A DNA stretch of 64,000 nt from an uncultured Lachnospiraceae bacterium (lineage in GTDB: Bacteria; Bacillota; Clostridia; Lachnospirales; Lachnospiraceae): NCBI GenBank assembly GCA_947382625.1, contig CANDAG010000001.1:186001-250000 (forward strand), read 5' to 3'. Position 1 is the stretch's first letter. Every line of letters begins with the position of its first letter. Made by a program: the position numbers and the translations under genes. Below the pieces are notes generated by a model. It ran no database searches. It saw nothing but the letters and a program-made list of their open reading frames with translations, and was not told the DNA's origin. Shown in pieces: positions 34,412-43,095 of this stretch.

Positions 34412-35089
34412 CTATTTTTCAGAGATATAAGCGTCTGCAATTCTTTTCAGGGTATTGTTCTTTCCAAGGAGAACGAAAACGTCTTCCTTTTGTGTGGGGT
34501 CATCCGCCGGCGGATTGATGCAGAGGGCGCCGCCCCGCTTGATGGCGATCACGTTTACGCCGTACTTTTTCCGGAGATTCAATTCCTTGAGAGTTTTTCC
34601 TACCCAGCTTCCCAGTACGCCCACATCGGCCATGGAGTAATCCGAGGTCAGCTCCGTGGTGTCAAGGAGATTGTTGAAGGCCAGATTGTTGGCCAGATGG
34701 ACGCCCATTTCCTTTTCCGGATAGACGATCTCATCCACGCCCAGCTTGGTCAGGATCTTTCCCTGCATATCGTCATAAGCCTTGGCAATGATCTGTCGGA
34801 TCCCCTGTTCCTTTGCCCAGATGGCTGCCAGCACGGAGGCATCCAGGCTGTGTCCGATGGAAATGACGGCTCCGTCAAAATTTCTGCCCCCTAATTCCAT
34901 CAGGGCATCCTCATTTGTGACATCCACGCACATGGCCAGGGTCACATATTCGGCGATCTGGTTGATCCGCCTCTCGTTGTGGTCAATGGCAAGCACTCTG
35001 CAGCCGTTTGCTTCCAACTGCTTTGCCACACTGCTGCCGAACCGGCCGAGACCGATCACAATATATTCCTTTTGATTACGCTTTCCCAT
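34412..35089 (-). CDS. ktrA: Ktr/Trk potassium uptake regulatory subunit
   Basis: 225 residues from ATG 35089 behind AAAGGAAA; the frame runs open further upstream, but that part belongs to the neighbouring gene's strand region. RCK-N domain: YIVIGLGRFGSSVAKQLEAN (nucleotide-binding GxGxxG) and VLAIDHNERRINQIAEYVTL; RCK-C domain from about residue 140 (MADVGVLGSWVGKTLKELNL). Forms the cytoplasmic gating ring on KtrB. Lies 26 bp downstream of ktrB in the same operon. The ktr rather than trk label rests on the single RCK pair. Confidence 0.9.
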   Translation of the reverse strand: MGKRNQKEYIVIGLGRFGSSVAKQLEANGCRVLAIDHNERRINQIAEYVTLAMCVDVTNEDALMELGGRNFDGAVISIGHSLDASVLAAIWAKEQGIRQIIAKAYDDMQGKILTKLGVDEIVYPEKEMGVHLANNLAFNNLLDTTELTSDYSMADVGVLGSWVGKTLKELNLRKKYGVNVIAIKRGGALCINPPADDPTQKEDVFVLLGKNNTLKRIADAYISEK

Positions 35090-35115
35090 AATGATTTTTC
35101 CTTTCTTTAAAACAA

Positions 35116-36465
35116 TCAGCCGATAATAACCTTTCCTTCCGCGCAGGAAATATTTTCGGCGGGAGTGCGGCTGTTGAATGCCAGCGCCAGAGTGATAGGG
35201 CCGATCCTTCCCAGATACATGGCCAGGGCTACCAGAAGCTTTCCGGCAGGAAGCAGGGCTCCTGTAAGTCCCCTTGAGAGACCTACCGTGGCGATGGCGG
35301 AGGTCATTTCGTACAGGGTATCCAGAAAATCGCTTTGCTGGACGGCAAGCAGAGCGGCCGTTAACAGAAACAGTGCGGAAAAGCTGAAGGTTACAATAGC
35401 CACGCATCTGCGGATGGTTTCATCGGCAATCTTTCTGTGCATGACAATGACATTTTTCTTTCCTTTGATATTGGCAAGCATGGATGCAAATAAAAGGACG
35501 GTGGTTACGGTCTTGACGCCGCCTGCGGTGCCTGCCGGGGAGCCGCCGATAAACATGAGAGCCAGATAGATCAGGCAGGAGGCCGGGCGGAAGGATTCCT
35601 GGGGAATGGTGGCAAAGCCGGCAGTACGCAGCGTAACAGACTGAAAAACCGCCGCCATCAGCTTACAGGGCCAGTCCATAGGGCCCAGAGTGTTGGGATT
35701 ATCATATTCAAAAAGCAGTGTCAGTACAGCGCCAATGAGGATCAGGGATAAGGTGGCCAGCAGGACGATCCTTGCGTGAAGGTTTAATTTGCGGGGAGCT
35801 GAATGGTTCTTTCTTACACGGGAGGAAGCAAATCCGGCAACTTCCCAGTAGACCGGAAAGCCCAGGCCGCTTACGATGATCAGAAAAACAGTAGTGATAT
35901 TCATAATGGGATTATGGACGTAGCTGCACAGGCTGTTGCCGCCAAGAAGATCGATCCCGGCGTTGCAGAAGGCGGATACCGCGTGAAAAATGCCGTACCA
36001 GATGCCGATCGCTCCATATTCCGGAATAAAAACAAGAAAATAACCGATAGCCCCCAGGCCTTCCAGACAAAGGGTTACCTTCAGGATCTGGCGGGTCAGT
36101 CTCACCAGTCCGGAGAGTGTGTCCAGGTTGTAGGCGCTTTGGATCAGCATACGGTCAGAGAGGGTGATCCTGCGCCGGAACAGGATCAGGACGATGGTGG
36201 TGAAGGTTACGATCCCCAGTCCGCCAAACTGGATCAGGAGCAGAATGACTGCCTGTCCAAAAGGAGAAAAGGTCTGCCCGATGTTCACGGTGGACAGTCC
36301 GGTAACACACACACTGGAGGTGGCCACAAACAGGGCGTCAAGAAAATCTACCCTCTGTCCCTGCCGGGCGCTGACCGGAAGCGAAAGGGCAAGAGCGCCC
36401 ATAAACGCCCCTAAAAGAAAACCGAGCATAATGATCCTTGTAGTGGTAAGTCTGTGTCTTTTCAT
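35116..36465 (-). CDS. ktrB: Ktr/Trk potassium uptake membrane subunit
   Basis: 449 residues. Four P-loop repeats of the TrkH/KtrB family: DALFVATSSVCVTGLSTVNI, AVSAFCNAGIDLLGGNS, FQSVTLRTAGFATIPQESF, and YEMTSAIATVGLSRGLTG; each holds a filter glycine. Also MFIGGSPAGTAGGVKTVT. About eight long helices. Imports potassium, probably coupled to sodium as in other Ktr systems. First gene of ktrBA with its own strong promoter at 36504-36532. Confidence 0.93.
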   Translation of the reverse strand: MKRHRLTTTRIIMLGFLLGAFMGALALSLPVSARQGQRVDFLDALFVATSSVCVTGLSTVNIGQTFSPFGQAVILLLIQFGGLGIVTFTTIVLILFRRRITLSDRMLIQSAYNLDTLSGLVRLTRQILKVTLCLEGLGAIGYFLVFIPEYGAIGIWYGIFHAVSAFCNAGIDLLGGNSLCSYVHNPIMNITTVFLIIVSGLGFPVYWEVAGFASSRVRKNHSAPRKLNLHARIVLLATLSLILIGAVLTLLFEYDNPNTLGPMDWPCKLMAAVFQSVTLRTAGFATIPQESFRPASCLIYLALMFIGGSPAGTAGGVKTVTTVLLFASMLANIKGKKNVIVMHRKIADETIRRCVAIVTFSFSALFLLTAALLAVQQSDFLDTLYEMTSAIATVGLSRGLTGALLPAGKLLVALAMYLGRIGPITLALAFNSRTPAENISCAEGKVIIG

Positions 36466-36503
36466 GCCTGTGCCTGCCTCTGGGTAAAAATATCGCTTTC
36501 TGA

Positions 36504-36532
36504 ATTATACAATGATTTGGGGAGCATGACAA
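36504..36532 (-). promoter_or_regulatory. promoter of ktrBA
   Basis: On the minus strand TTGTCA (36532-36527) and TATAAT (36509-36504) with exactly 17 bp between, 39 bp before the ktrB start codon. Confidence 0.8.
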
Positions 36533-36645
36533 TAGTAATAGTGCGCTTCAGTGCTGCCGGTAACAAATGAATTGGGGCAAAACCATCGCAAAACCCGTGA
36601 AAATGTGATAGGGTATTTTTATCAGTAGTACCAGGAGGAACGGAC

Positions 36646-37338
36646 ATGAAGCAGATATTGATGATCGAGGATGACAGCGCGATTGTGTATGGACTCTCGG
36701 AGCTTTTCAGGGAGGAGGGTTTTTTGACGGTAACGGCAAAAACCCTGGAGGAGGCCCGCAGGGCAGAACCCGGCAGTGTCAGTCTGATCCTTTTGGATCT
36801 GGGGCTTCCGGATGGAGAAGGGTGGGAGTTTCTTACAGAGCTTCTGGCGCGAAAAGACGCGGCGGTTATGCCTCCGGTGATCATCTTGACGGCAAGGGAG
36901 GATGAAGGGGACATTATTAAGGGACTGGATATGGGGGCGGACGATTATGTGACCAAGCCCTTCAGGACGGGAGTTCTCATGTCCCGTATCCGGGCGGTGC
37001 TGCGGCGCAGGGAACGCCCGCTGCAGGCTAAGGAGACGCTTATCTGCGGAAATATCCTTCTGGATAAACACAGGACAACCGTTACTGCCGCCGGGGAGAA
37101 CGTGATCCTCACTGCCGGGGAGTTCCGCCTGCTTGCTTATCTTATGGAAAATAAAAACAGAACGCTGACACGGAATTTGCTGCTGGCACATTTGTGGGAC
37201 AGTGAAGGAGATTATGTCAATGACAATACCCTGACAGTGACCATAAAGCGTCTTCGGGAAAAGCTTGGAGAAAATTCCCGGCAGATGCTGAAAACAGTGC
37301 GGGGGATCGGCTATCAGATGGAGGATTTAAATGACTGA
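36646..37338 (+). CDS. OmpR-family response regulator
   Basis: 230 residues behind AGGAGG. Receiver domain with Asp9-Asp10, phospho-acceptor Asp51 in LILLDLGLPDGEGW, Thr in VIILTARED and Lys in YVTKPF. C-terminal winged helix (LTAGEFRLLAYLMENKNRTL, NTLTVTIKRLREKLG, VRGIGYQME). Its 3' end overlaps the kinase start by 8 bp. Likely target: the promoter at 38512-38546 of the ABC transporter downstream. The whole four-gene set resembles peptide-sensing Bce/Vex-type modules. Confidence 0.93.
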   Translation: MKQILMIEDDSAIVYGLSELFREEGFLTVTAKTLEEARRAEPGSVSLILLDLGLPDGEGWEFLTELLARKDAAVMPPVIILTAREDEGDIIKGLDMGADDYVTKPFRTGVLMSRIRAVLRRRERPLQAKETLICGNILLDKHRTTVTAAGENVILTAGEFRLLAYLMENKNRTLTRNLLLAHLWDSEGDYVNDNTLTVTIKRLREKLGENSRQMLKTVRGIGYQMEDLND

Positions 37339-38512
37339 AAGGAAACCGGAGATTTTGTTGCTGACCGGAATTTTTGCCGTCAGCTTTTTATTCTGCAGCA
37401 TTGTATTTTATGGGAACTATCGGCATAACGAGAAGATATTTTATGACAAAATGGCTGTGATCGCCGCCTCTTTTCCCGGAGAAGAACATAGGCTCATGAG
37501 AGTGCTGAAGGAGGAGACAGGCTGTGATCCGGCAGCAGGCGAAGCGATCCTGCGCCGCTATGGATACGAGGGGCGTCTGCCCGTAAAGGGACAGAATCTG
37601 AGGTTCGGGGCAGGGGGGCTTTTGTTTGCCGGTATCTGCACAGCCGCTTTCCTTTTTTATCTGCGCAGAGAAAATCAGAGATCACGGGAGCGGATCGATC
37701 ATCTGACGGAATATTTAAGGCAGGTGGAGGAAGGCGAATACTGGCTTTCCCTGGAAAAGGGGCAGGACAGCTTCTCGAATCTGGAGGATGAGATCTACAA
37801 AACGGTGCTGGCCCTGCGGGAGAGCCGGGAAAGCCTGCGCCGGGAAAAGCAGCATCTGGCGGATGATCTGGCGGATATTTCCCATCAGTTCAAGACGCCT
37901 CTTACTGCGCTTTCCGTGCTCGGGGAGCTTTTGGAGCGGCATCTTTTTGGGACAGAGGATGCCGCCCTGGTTAGCAGGATGGAGGGACAGATCCGGCGGC
38001 TGACGGAGCTGACCGCCGCTCTGCTTACTCTTTCTAAGGCGGATGCGGGGGTACTGACCTTTGAAAAGCGGCAGGTGCCGGTAAGTGAGCTGATCGGGTG
38101 CAGCCTGGAAGCCGTGGAACCACTTTTGGAGGAAAGAAAACAGCAGGCGGAGTGTGCCGGGGAGGATTTTCTTCTGTGCTGTGACCTGGGCTGGACAAGG
38201 GAGGCTCTTGGAAATCTTATAAAAAATGCTTCCGATCATGGACCAAAACAGTCAACGATCAGCATACGGGCGTGGGACAATCCGGTATTTTCAGGGATTG
38301 TCGTGGAGGATTCCGGGCCCGGATTTTCGGCAAAGGATCTGGGACATTTATTTGACCGTTTCTATCGGGGAGAGAATGCGGCAGAGGACAGCACAGGGAT
38401 AGGCCTTTGTCTGGCAAAGTCTCTGATCGAAGGGCAGGGCGGAGAGATCCGGGCGGAGAACCGGAAAGAGAAAGGGGCGCGGTTTATCATCAAATTTTAT
38501 AAACATGTCTGA
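37331..38512 (+). CDS. sensor histidine kinase
   Basis: 393 residues. Two membrane helices (LLTGIFAVSFLFCSIVFYGN and GGLLFAGICTAAFLFYLRRE) enclose about 70 extracellular residues, a small sensor. The H-box is DISHQFKTPLTAL, and N-, G1- and G2-box sequences follow (LIKNASDHG, VEDSGPGFSAKDLGHLFDRF, STGIGLCLAKSLIEGQGG). The partner is the regulator just upstream. The small sensor suggests the stimulus is sensed with the neighbouring transporter, as in Bce systems (inference). Confidence 0.92.
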   Translation: MTERKPEILLLTGIFAVSFLFCSIVFYGNYRHNEKIFYDKMAVIAASFPGEEHRLMRVLKEETGCDPAAGEAILRRYGYEGRLPVKGQNLRFGAGGLLFAGICTAAFLFYLRRENQRSRERIDHLTEYLRQVEEGEYWLSLEKGQDSFSNLEDEIYKTVLALRESRESLRREKQHLADDLADISHQFKTPLTALSVLGELLERHLFGTEDAALVSRMEGQIRRLTELTAALLTLSKADAGVLTFEKRQVPVSELIGCSLEAVEPLLEERKQQAECAGEDFLLCCDLGWTREALGNLIKNASDHGPKQSTISIRAWDNPVFSGIVVEDSGPGFSAKDLGHLFDRFYRGENAAEDSTGIGLCLAKSLIEGQGGEIRAENRKEKGARFIIKFYKHV

Positions 38513-38546
38513 ATGTCACCGGAATGTCATGTTGGGCTGTTATACT
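38512..38546 (+). promoter_or_regulatory. direct-repeat regulator box and promoter of the ABC transporter
   Basis: AATGTCA occurs at 38512-38518 and again at 38523-38529, exactly 11 bp apart, the spacing of OmpR/PhoB-type half-sites on one DNA face. TATACT follows at 38541-38546. The -35 position (about 38518-38523) is a poor match and lies inside the repeats, which fits an activator-dependent promoter. Confidence 0.65.
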
Positions 38547-38607
38547 GCGCAGATGAAGAATGCGGCAGTCAGGCGCATCAGGACTGTAATGAGAAAGGGG
38601 CACAGGC

Positions 38608-39306
38608 ATGGAATTATTGAAATGTGAGAAATTATCTAAGATTTATGGCAGCGGACAGACCAGGGTCACGGCTCTTAAGGAGGTGGATCTTTCGGTAAAA
38701 AAAGGAGAATTTGTAGCGATCATAGGAGCCTCCGGGTCCGGAAAATCCACACTGCTCCATATGCTGGGCGGGGTAGATCGGCCAAGCGGAGGCAAAATAT
38801 GGATCGAGGGGACGGATATCTCCACTCTGAATGAGAAACAGCTATCCATTTTCCGGCGGCGCAAGGTAGGGCTTGTCTATCAGTTTTATAATCTGATCCC
38901 TTCTATCGATATCAGGCAGAACATTCTCCTGCCTATGCTTCTGGATGCACAGAAGCCGGACGAAAAAAGATTTGAGGAGCTGGTGGAGGTACTGGGACTG
39001 AAGGAGAGGCTCGATCATTTGCCCAGCCAGCTCTCCGGCGGGCAGCAGCAGAGGGCGGCCATTGCAAGGGCGCTGATCTACCGGCCGGCGATCCTGCTGG
39101 CCGATGAGCCCACCGGAAATCTGGACAGGAAGAATTCCGAGGAGATCTTAGGGCTCCTTAAGCTTTCCAACAAAAAGTATAAGCAGACCATTCTTCTGAT
39201 CACCCACGATGAAAGGATCGCACTGGAGGCGGACAGGATCATAGCCATTGAGGATGGAGAAATTCTCTCCGACAGGGAGAACCTCCCGAGGGAGGTGAAG
39301 AGATGA
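38608..39306 (+). CDS. ABC transporter ATPase, MacB/LolD/BceA type
   Basis: 232 residues behind GAAAGGGG. Walker A GASGSGKST, Q-loop YQFYNLIP, signature LSGGQQQRAAIARAL, Walker B ILLADEPTGNLD and switch His in LLITHDER. The QFYNLIPSIDIRQN sequence is typical of the MacB/LolD/BceA group. Its stop overlaps the permease start (ATGA, 39303-39306). Confidence 0.94.
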   Translation: MELLKCEKLSKIYGSGQTRVTALKEVDLSVKKGEFVAIIGASGSGKSTLLHMLGGVDRPSGGKIWIEGTDISTLNEKQLSIFRRRKVGLVYQFYNLIPSIDIRQNILLPMLLDAQKPDEKRFEELVEVLGLKERLDHLPSQLSGGQQQRAAIARALIYRPAILLADEPTGNLDRKNSEEILGLLKLSNKKYKQTILLITHDERIALEADRIIAIEDGEILSDRENLPREVKR

Positions 39307-41984
39307 AGACCTTATTTTGGTACACCTTAAATACCATCCGTCAAAATAAGCGGACATCCCTTTCCATTATGGTATCCGTGCTTTTGGCATCTACCCTGCT
39401 CTGCGCCATGTGTACCTACGGCTATACGGAGATAAAATGGCGGGTGGAGATTGAGGAATATGAAAGCGGCCAGTGGCATGGAGAACTTGGAGGCGAGATC
39501 CCGGCGGCAGAGCTTGGGATCGTGGACGATAATCTTTATGTGGATGCGACCATGGTCAAGGGTCCCTTTTCCTGCTTAAGGCTGCCGGAGGGGAGCAGGC
39601 TTCCCTATCTGTTTCTTCGGGATGCAGATGAAAATTACTGGAAATACATGGGTGAGCGAAATTCCATCCTGGAGGGGCATGTACCCCAAAAGCCCGGAGA
39701 GATCGTGGTATCCAAGTCTTTTTTTGAATATCACCCGCAATATCATCTGGGAGATACCATAAGCCTTCCGACAGGAGAAAGACGTCTGGGGGAGGAACGT
39801 CTGGAGGAGCTGACGACCCGGCAGGAGGGCGAGGACTTTTTTCAGACCGGTGAGCAGACGGTAACCCTGGTAGGAAAAATGGATGCTGCCACCAGTACCA
39901 CGGTACCCGGCTATTACGCCATGGGCTATATGGACAGAGCGGCTCTTGAGGGGCAGGATGAGCTGGTGGTTTATGTAAAGCTGAAGGACATCCGCAAGAC
40001 TTATGAGGTTATGCCGCAGATCGCAGACGCGATGGGGATCGCTAAGGATGAGTACGGAAAGTATATCAATCATTTTGCATATCATACCATGCTTCTTACC
40101 TTAAATTTTGTGTTTCCGCCGGATACCGCCTTTTCACTGCAGAATATGGGACAGGCGCTGGTCTATGGGGGCATACTTCTCCTGGTGATGGGAGCCTTTG
40201 TAATGATCATATGCGGGGCGTTCCAGGTATCTGCCGGGGCACGGATGAAGCAGCTTGGGATGTTCCGGTCAGTGGGGGCAACTCCCGGTCAGATTGTCGC
40301 ATCTATTTTGATGGAAGGGGTGATCTTGTCAGTCCTTCCCATTTTGTTAAGCCTTGGACTTGGATATGGCTTTACGGTGGCAATCCTTAAGATTTACACG
40401 GAAATTGTGGGGGAAGCACTGTATTTTCCCATTACAGTGCGGTTTTCGCCTTTGATCGCCCTGCTTTCCGGGGGGCTTTCCTTTCTGACGGCGCTGGCGT
40501 CCGCATTTTGGCCTGCTCTTAAGATTTCCCGGCTTTCACCCTTAGAGGCCATACGCATGCAGGAGGGAGAGGGCAGAAGGGCAAAAAAGAGGGGCAAAAG
40601 AAAAAGGGCAAAGAAAGGTTCAGGCCTTATGGGCAGATTTTCAGGTTATGAGGGAGAACTGGCCAGGGCTTCCCACCAGGCCAACAGAAGAGGATTCCGT
40701 GCAGGCGTTTTGTCACTGGCCTTTTGCCTGATGCTGGTGCTGGGATTTTTTGCATCCATATGTCTCAATGACTTTATAACGGAAAGAAACAGGAACGCGG
40801 AAGAATTTAATATTTTTGGCAGGCTTGATATGGCGGCGGAAGCGGACAGGGAGCTGCTTAAGGATCTGCAGTCGGTTCCGGGAGAGGAAAAAAGCATCTA
40901 TTTTAGTGTGGCAAGGCTGGCTTACTGGGCGTCACCGGAGGAAGAAACGGAAATTTTCCGGCAGCAGGGAGGCTTTGGGGGCCTTGACTTAAACAAGTGG
41001 GCTCTTGTGGAAAGAGATGGCAGGTACAGGATCCGGGTTTATCTTTACGGGCTTTGTGAGGAGCTTTTTGATGACTATTGCCGGGAATGTGGGGAGGACC
41101 CTGCAGGATTTTATGATGAGGAAAATATTAAGGCCGTGGCGTGGAGCGCAGCGCCTGTGTATCCGGATGTGGTGAACCATGCTGAAAAATCCGCACAGTC
41201 CTACTCCCATCTGAAGCTCTCTAAAGGGGAAGAGCTGATGATAGAGGAAAAAACAGAGGATTCCATGAACACCGACCTTGTATTTCCCATAGAGGTGGGC
41301 GCCGTGGCAGAGGCTGGCCCTGAGATCGGGGATATCAGAAACAATTATACGATCAACCTTTATCTGCCTCTTTCGGTGTATTATTCTATTATTGAGGATT
41401 TCTCGATAGAAAAGACAGGAAACTATTCTGTCCATGTGAAGGTGAAGACTTTGCCTGAGAATGATATTATGGTGACGGACAGATTAACAGAGCTGTGCGA
41501 AGGGGCAATGACCAGAGAGGATTTCTATCTGATCAGTGCGGCAAAGGAGGAAGAAGAGAACGCGGCAGGAGAACGGGCGATGGAGACAGTGGTGAACTGT
41601 ATCGGTATTTTGCTTGGCCTGATCGGCGTATCTAACACCCTTTCCGCAGTTTCCCACACCATGATGAGACGCCGCAGAGAATTCGCCATGCTCCGCTCGG
41701 TGGGAATGGATCCGGAAGGGATCGGGAGGCTTCTTTTTCTGGAGGGGATCCGGATCGCCGTGACGCCGGTGCTGATCGCAGTTCCGGCGATCGTCCTGAT
41801 GCTGCAGCTTTTGATGGGAGTGGTGGATGTTTCCTGGAGGGAATTTCTGCCCTGTCTGCCCTGGGCAAAGATGGCCATAAGCGTTGCTGCGGTCATGACG
41901 GCTGTGGCAGTGTCCTACCGGATCTCATCGGGGAAGATCAGGAAGGACACGATCATTGAGGCGGTGAGAGAAGAGAATGTGTGA
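39303..41984 (+). CDS. FtsX-type ABC permease
   Basis: 893 residues. N-terminal helix (RTSLSIMVSVLLASTLLCAM), a ~220-residue outside domain, three helices of a first FtsX domain (GGILLLVMGAFVMIICGAFQ ... ALASAFWPALKISRLSPLEA), then a very basic linker (RRAKKRGKRKRAKKGSG), a helix (RAGVLSLAFCLMLVLGFFAS), a second ~230-residue outside domain, and a final FtsX domain (FAMLRSVGMDPEGIGRLLFL). The layout fits MacB/Vex-like mechanotransmitters or antimicrobial-peptide transporters rather than bulk exporters. Works with the ATPase and the two-component pair upstream. Confidence 0.92.
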   Translation: MKTLFWYTLNTIRQNKRTSLSIMVSVLLASTLLCAMCTYGYTEIKWRVEIEEYESGQWHGELGGEIPAAELGIVDDNLYVDATMVKGPFSCLRLPEGSRLPYLFLRDADENYWKYMGERNSILEGHVPQKPGEIVVSKSFFEYHPQYHLGDTISLPTGERRLGEERLEELTTRQEGEDFFQTGEQTVTLVGKMDAATSTTVPGYYAMGYMDRAALEGQDELVVYVKLKDIRKTYEVMPQIADAMGIAKDEYGKYINHFAYHTMLLTLNFVFPPDTAFSLQNMGQALVYGGILLLVMGAFVMIICGAFQVSAGARMKQLGMFRSVGATPGQIVASILMEGVILSVLPILLSLGLGYGFTVAILKIYTEIVGEALYFPITVRFSPLIALLSGGLSFLTALASAFWPALKISRLSPLEAIRMQEGEGRRAKKRGKRKRAKKGSGLMGRFSGYEGELARASHQANRRGFRAGVLSLAFCLMLVLGFFASICLNDFITERNRNAEEFNIFGRLDMAAEADRELLKDLQSVPGEEKSIYFSVARLAYWASPEEETEIFRQQGGFGGLDLNKWALVERDGRYRIRVYLYGLCEELFDDYCRECGEDPAGFYDEENIKAVAWSAAPVYPDVVNHAEKSAQSYSHLKLSKGEELMIEEKTEDSMNTDLVFPIEVGAVAEAGPEIGDIRNNYTINLYLPLSVYYSIIEDFSIEKTGNYSVHVKVKTLPENDIMVTDRLTELCEGAMTREDFYLISAAKEEEENAAGERAMETVVNCIGILLGLIGVSNTLSAVSHTMMRRRREFAMLRSVGMDPEGIGRLLFLEGIRIAVTPVLIAVPAIVLMLQLLMGVVDVSWREFLPCLPWAKMAISVAAVMTAVAVSYRISSGKIRKDTIIEAVREENV

Positions 41985-42088
41985 ATGACTGTAGTGAGCA
42001 GAAGCGGACAAAAGACGCACTGAAAATGACAGGAAAAGAGGCAGGAGAGGAGGCATAATGGTTTCAGAGAGGAAGGAGGGAGCAGACC

Positions 42089-42985
42089 TTGGAGTGGCTT
42101 AAAAGTATACGGAAGGCAATTTCCTGTTTAGAGGAGCATCTGCTGGATGTGGACGGGGAGTATGATGTTTTCCGGGAGGTAGGGATTTCGCCTTTATACC
42201 TGCAAAAGGGATTTACGATCATCACCGGGTATACAATGGCAGAGTATGTAAGAAACAGGCGGCTTTATCTGGCAGCATTGGATATCATTGCGGACAGGGA
42301 GAAGGTGATCGATCTTGCGTTTAAGTACGGGTATGATACGCCGGAGAGCTTTTCCAAAGCCTTTGTCAGGTTTCATGGACTTTCACCTGTGCAGCTGAGA
42401 AAGGCCCCCTTCAGGATGCATGTGTTCCTGCCTCTGAAGATCAATATTACAGTACAAGGAGGGAATGAGATGGATTTTATTGTGGAGAAAGAAAAGGACT
42501 TTCAGGTGATCGGATTTGAGAGAGAGTTTTCTGTGGAAAACAGCTATACGGAAATCCCGAAGTTCTGGGATGAGTATTTGGAGAAGTATTGTCTCAAAGG
42601 AGGCAGGAAACCGGAAGGGGCTTTGGAGGAAGCGGTCTTTAATTATCATGTGGGAATGTTCGGGGTCTGTATTGATGACCTGGGAGAGTGCGGCAGGTTC
42701 CGCTATCTGATCGCCGGAAGGTATACAGGAGGTACGATCCCGGAAGGGATGAGTGTGTATGAGCTTCCTGAGATGGAATGGGCGAAGTTTCCCTGCAAGG
42801 GTCCTATGCCCGGCGCACTGCAGGCGGTCAACACAAGGATTTTTAAGGAATGGCTTCCGGGAAATCCGGATTATGAGACAGCCATGTGGTGTAATATCGA
42901 GTGGTATGGTGACGGGGATACCCAGTCGGCAGAGTATGAGAGCGCGATCTGGATCCCGGTGAAGAAAAGGCCGGAGGAAGAATAG
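42089..42985 (+). CDS. AraC-type regulator with GyrI-like effector domain
   Basis: 298 residues starting at TTG 42089, eight bases after GGAAGGAGGG; no in-frame ATG is near. Residues 1-110 hold the AraC double helix-turn-helix (VFREVGISPLYLQKGFTIIT, KVIDLAFKYGYDTPESFSKA, FVRFHGLSPVQLRK). Residues ~130-298 form a GyrI-like/BmrR-type small-molecule binding domain (MDFIVEKEKDFQVIGFEREF ... WCNIEWYGDGD). Such proteins often respond to drugs or lipophilic cations, so a link to the transporter upstream is possible (inference). Confidence 0.88.
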   Translation: MEWLKSIRKAISCLEEHLLDVDGEYDVFREVGISPLYLQKGFTIITGYTMAEYVRNRRLYLAALDIIADREKVIDLAFKYGYDTPESFSKAFVRFHGLSPVQLRKAPFRMHVFLPLKINITVQGGNEMDFIVEKEKDFQVIGFEREFSVENSYTEIPKFWDEYLEKYCLKGGRKPEGALEEAVFNYHVGMFGVCIDDLGECGRFRYLIAGRYTGGTIPEGMSVYELPEMEWAKFPCKGPMPGALQAVNTRIFKEWLPGNPDYETAMWCNIEWYGDGDTQSAEYESAIWIPVKKRPEEE

Positions 42986-42998
42986 TTTTAAGGAGATA

Positions 42999-43073
42999 TT
43001 GTGCAGAGCCCCCGGGCACTATATAATAAAATCAGTAAATATGCGCATGTTGACTTCTTTAGTCAATATGCGC
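42999..43073 (+). promoter_or_regulatory. promoter with 5' stem-loop before the oxidoreductase
   Basis: TTGTGC (42999-43004), 17 bp, TATAAT (43022-43027). A 12-bp stem, GCGCATGTTGAC (43043-43054) with GTCAATATGCGC (43062-43073), lies about 10 nt after the predicted start and 22 bp before the gene's ATG. A 5'-end hairpin like this may protect the mRNA or act as an operator. Confidence 0.65.
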
Positions 43074-43095
43074 GTTGGAAGGGAATCAGATCAAT

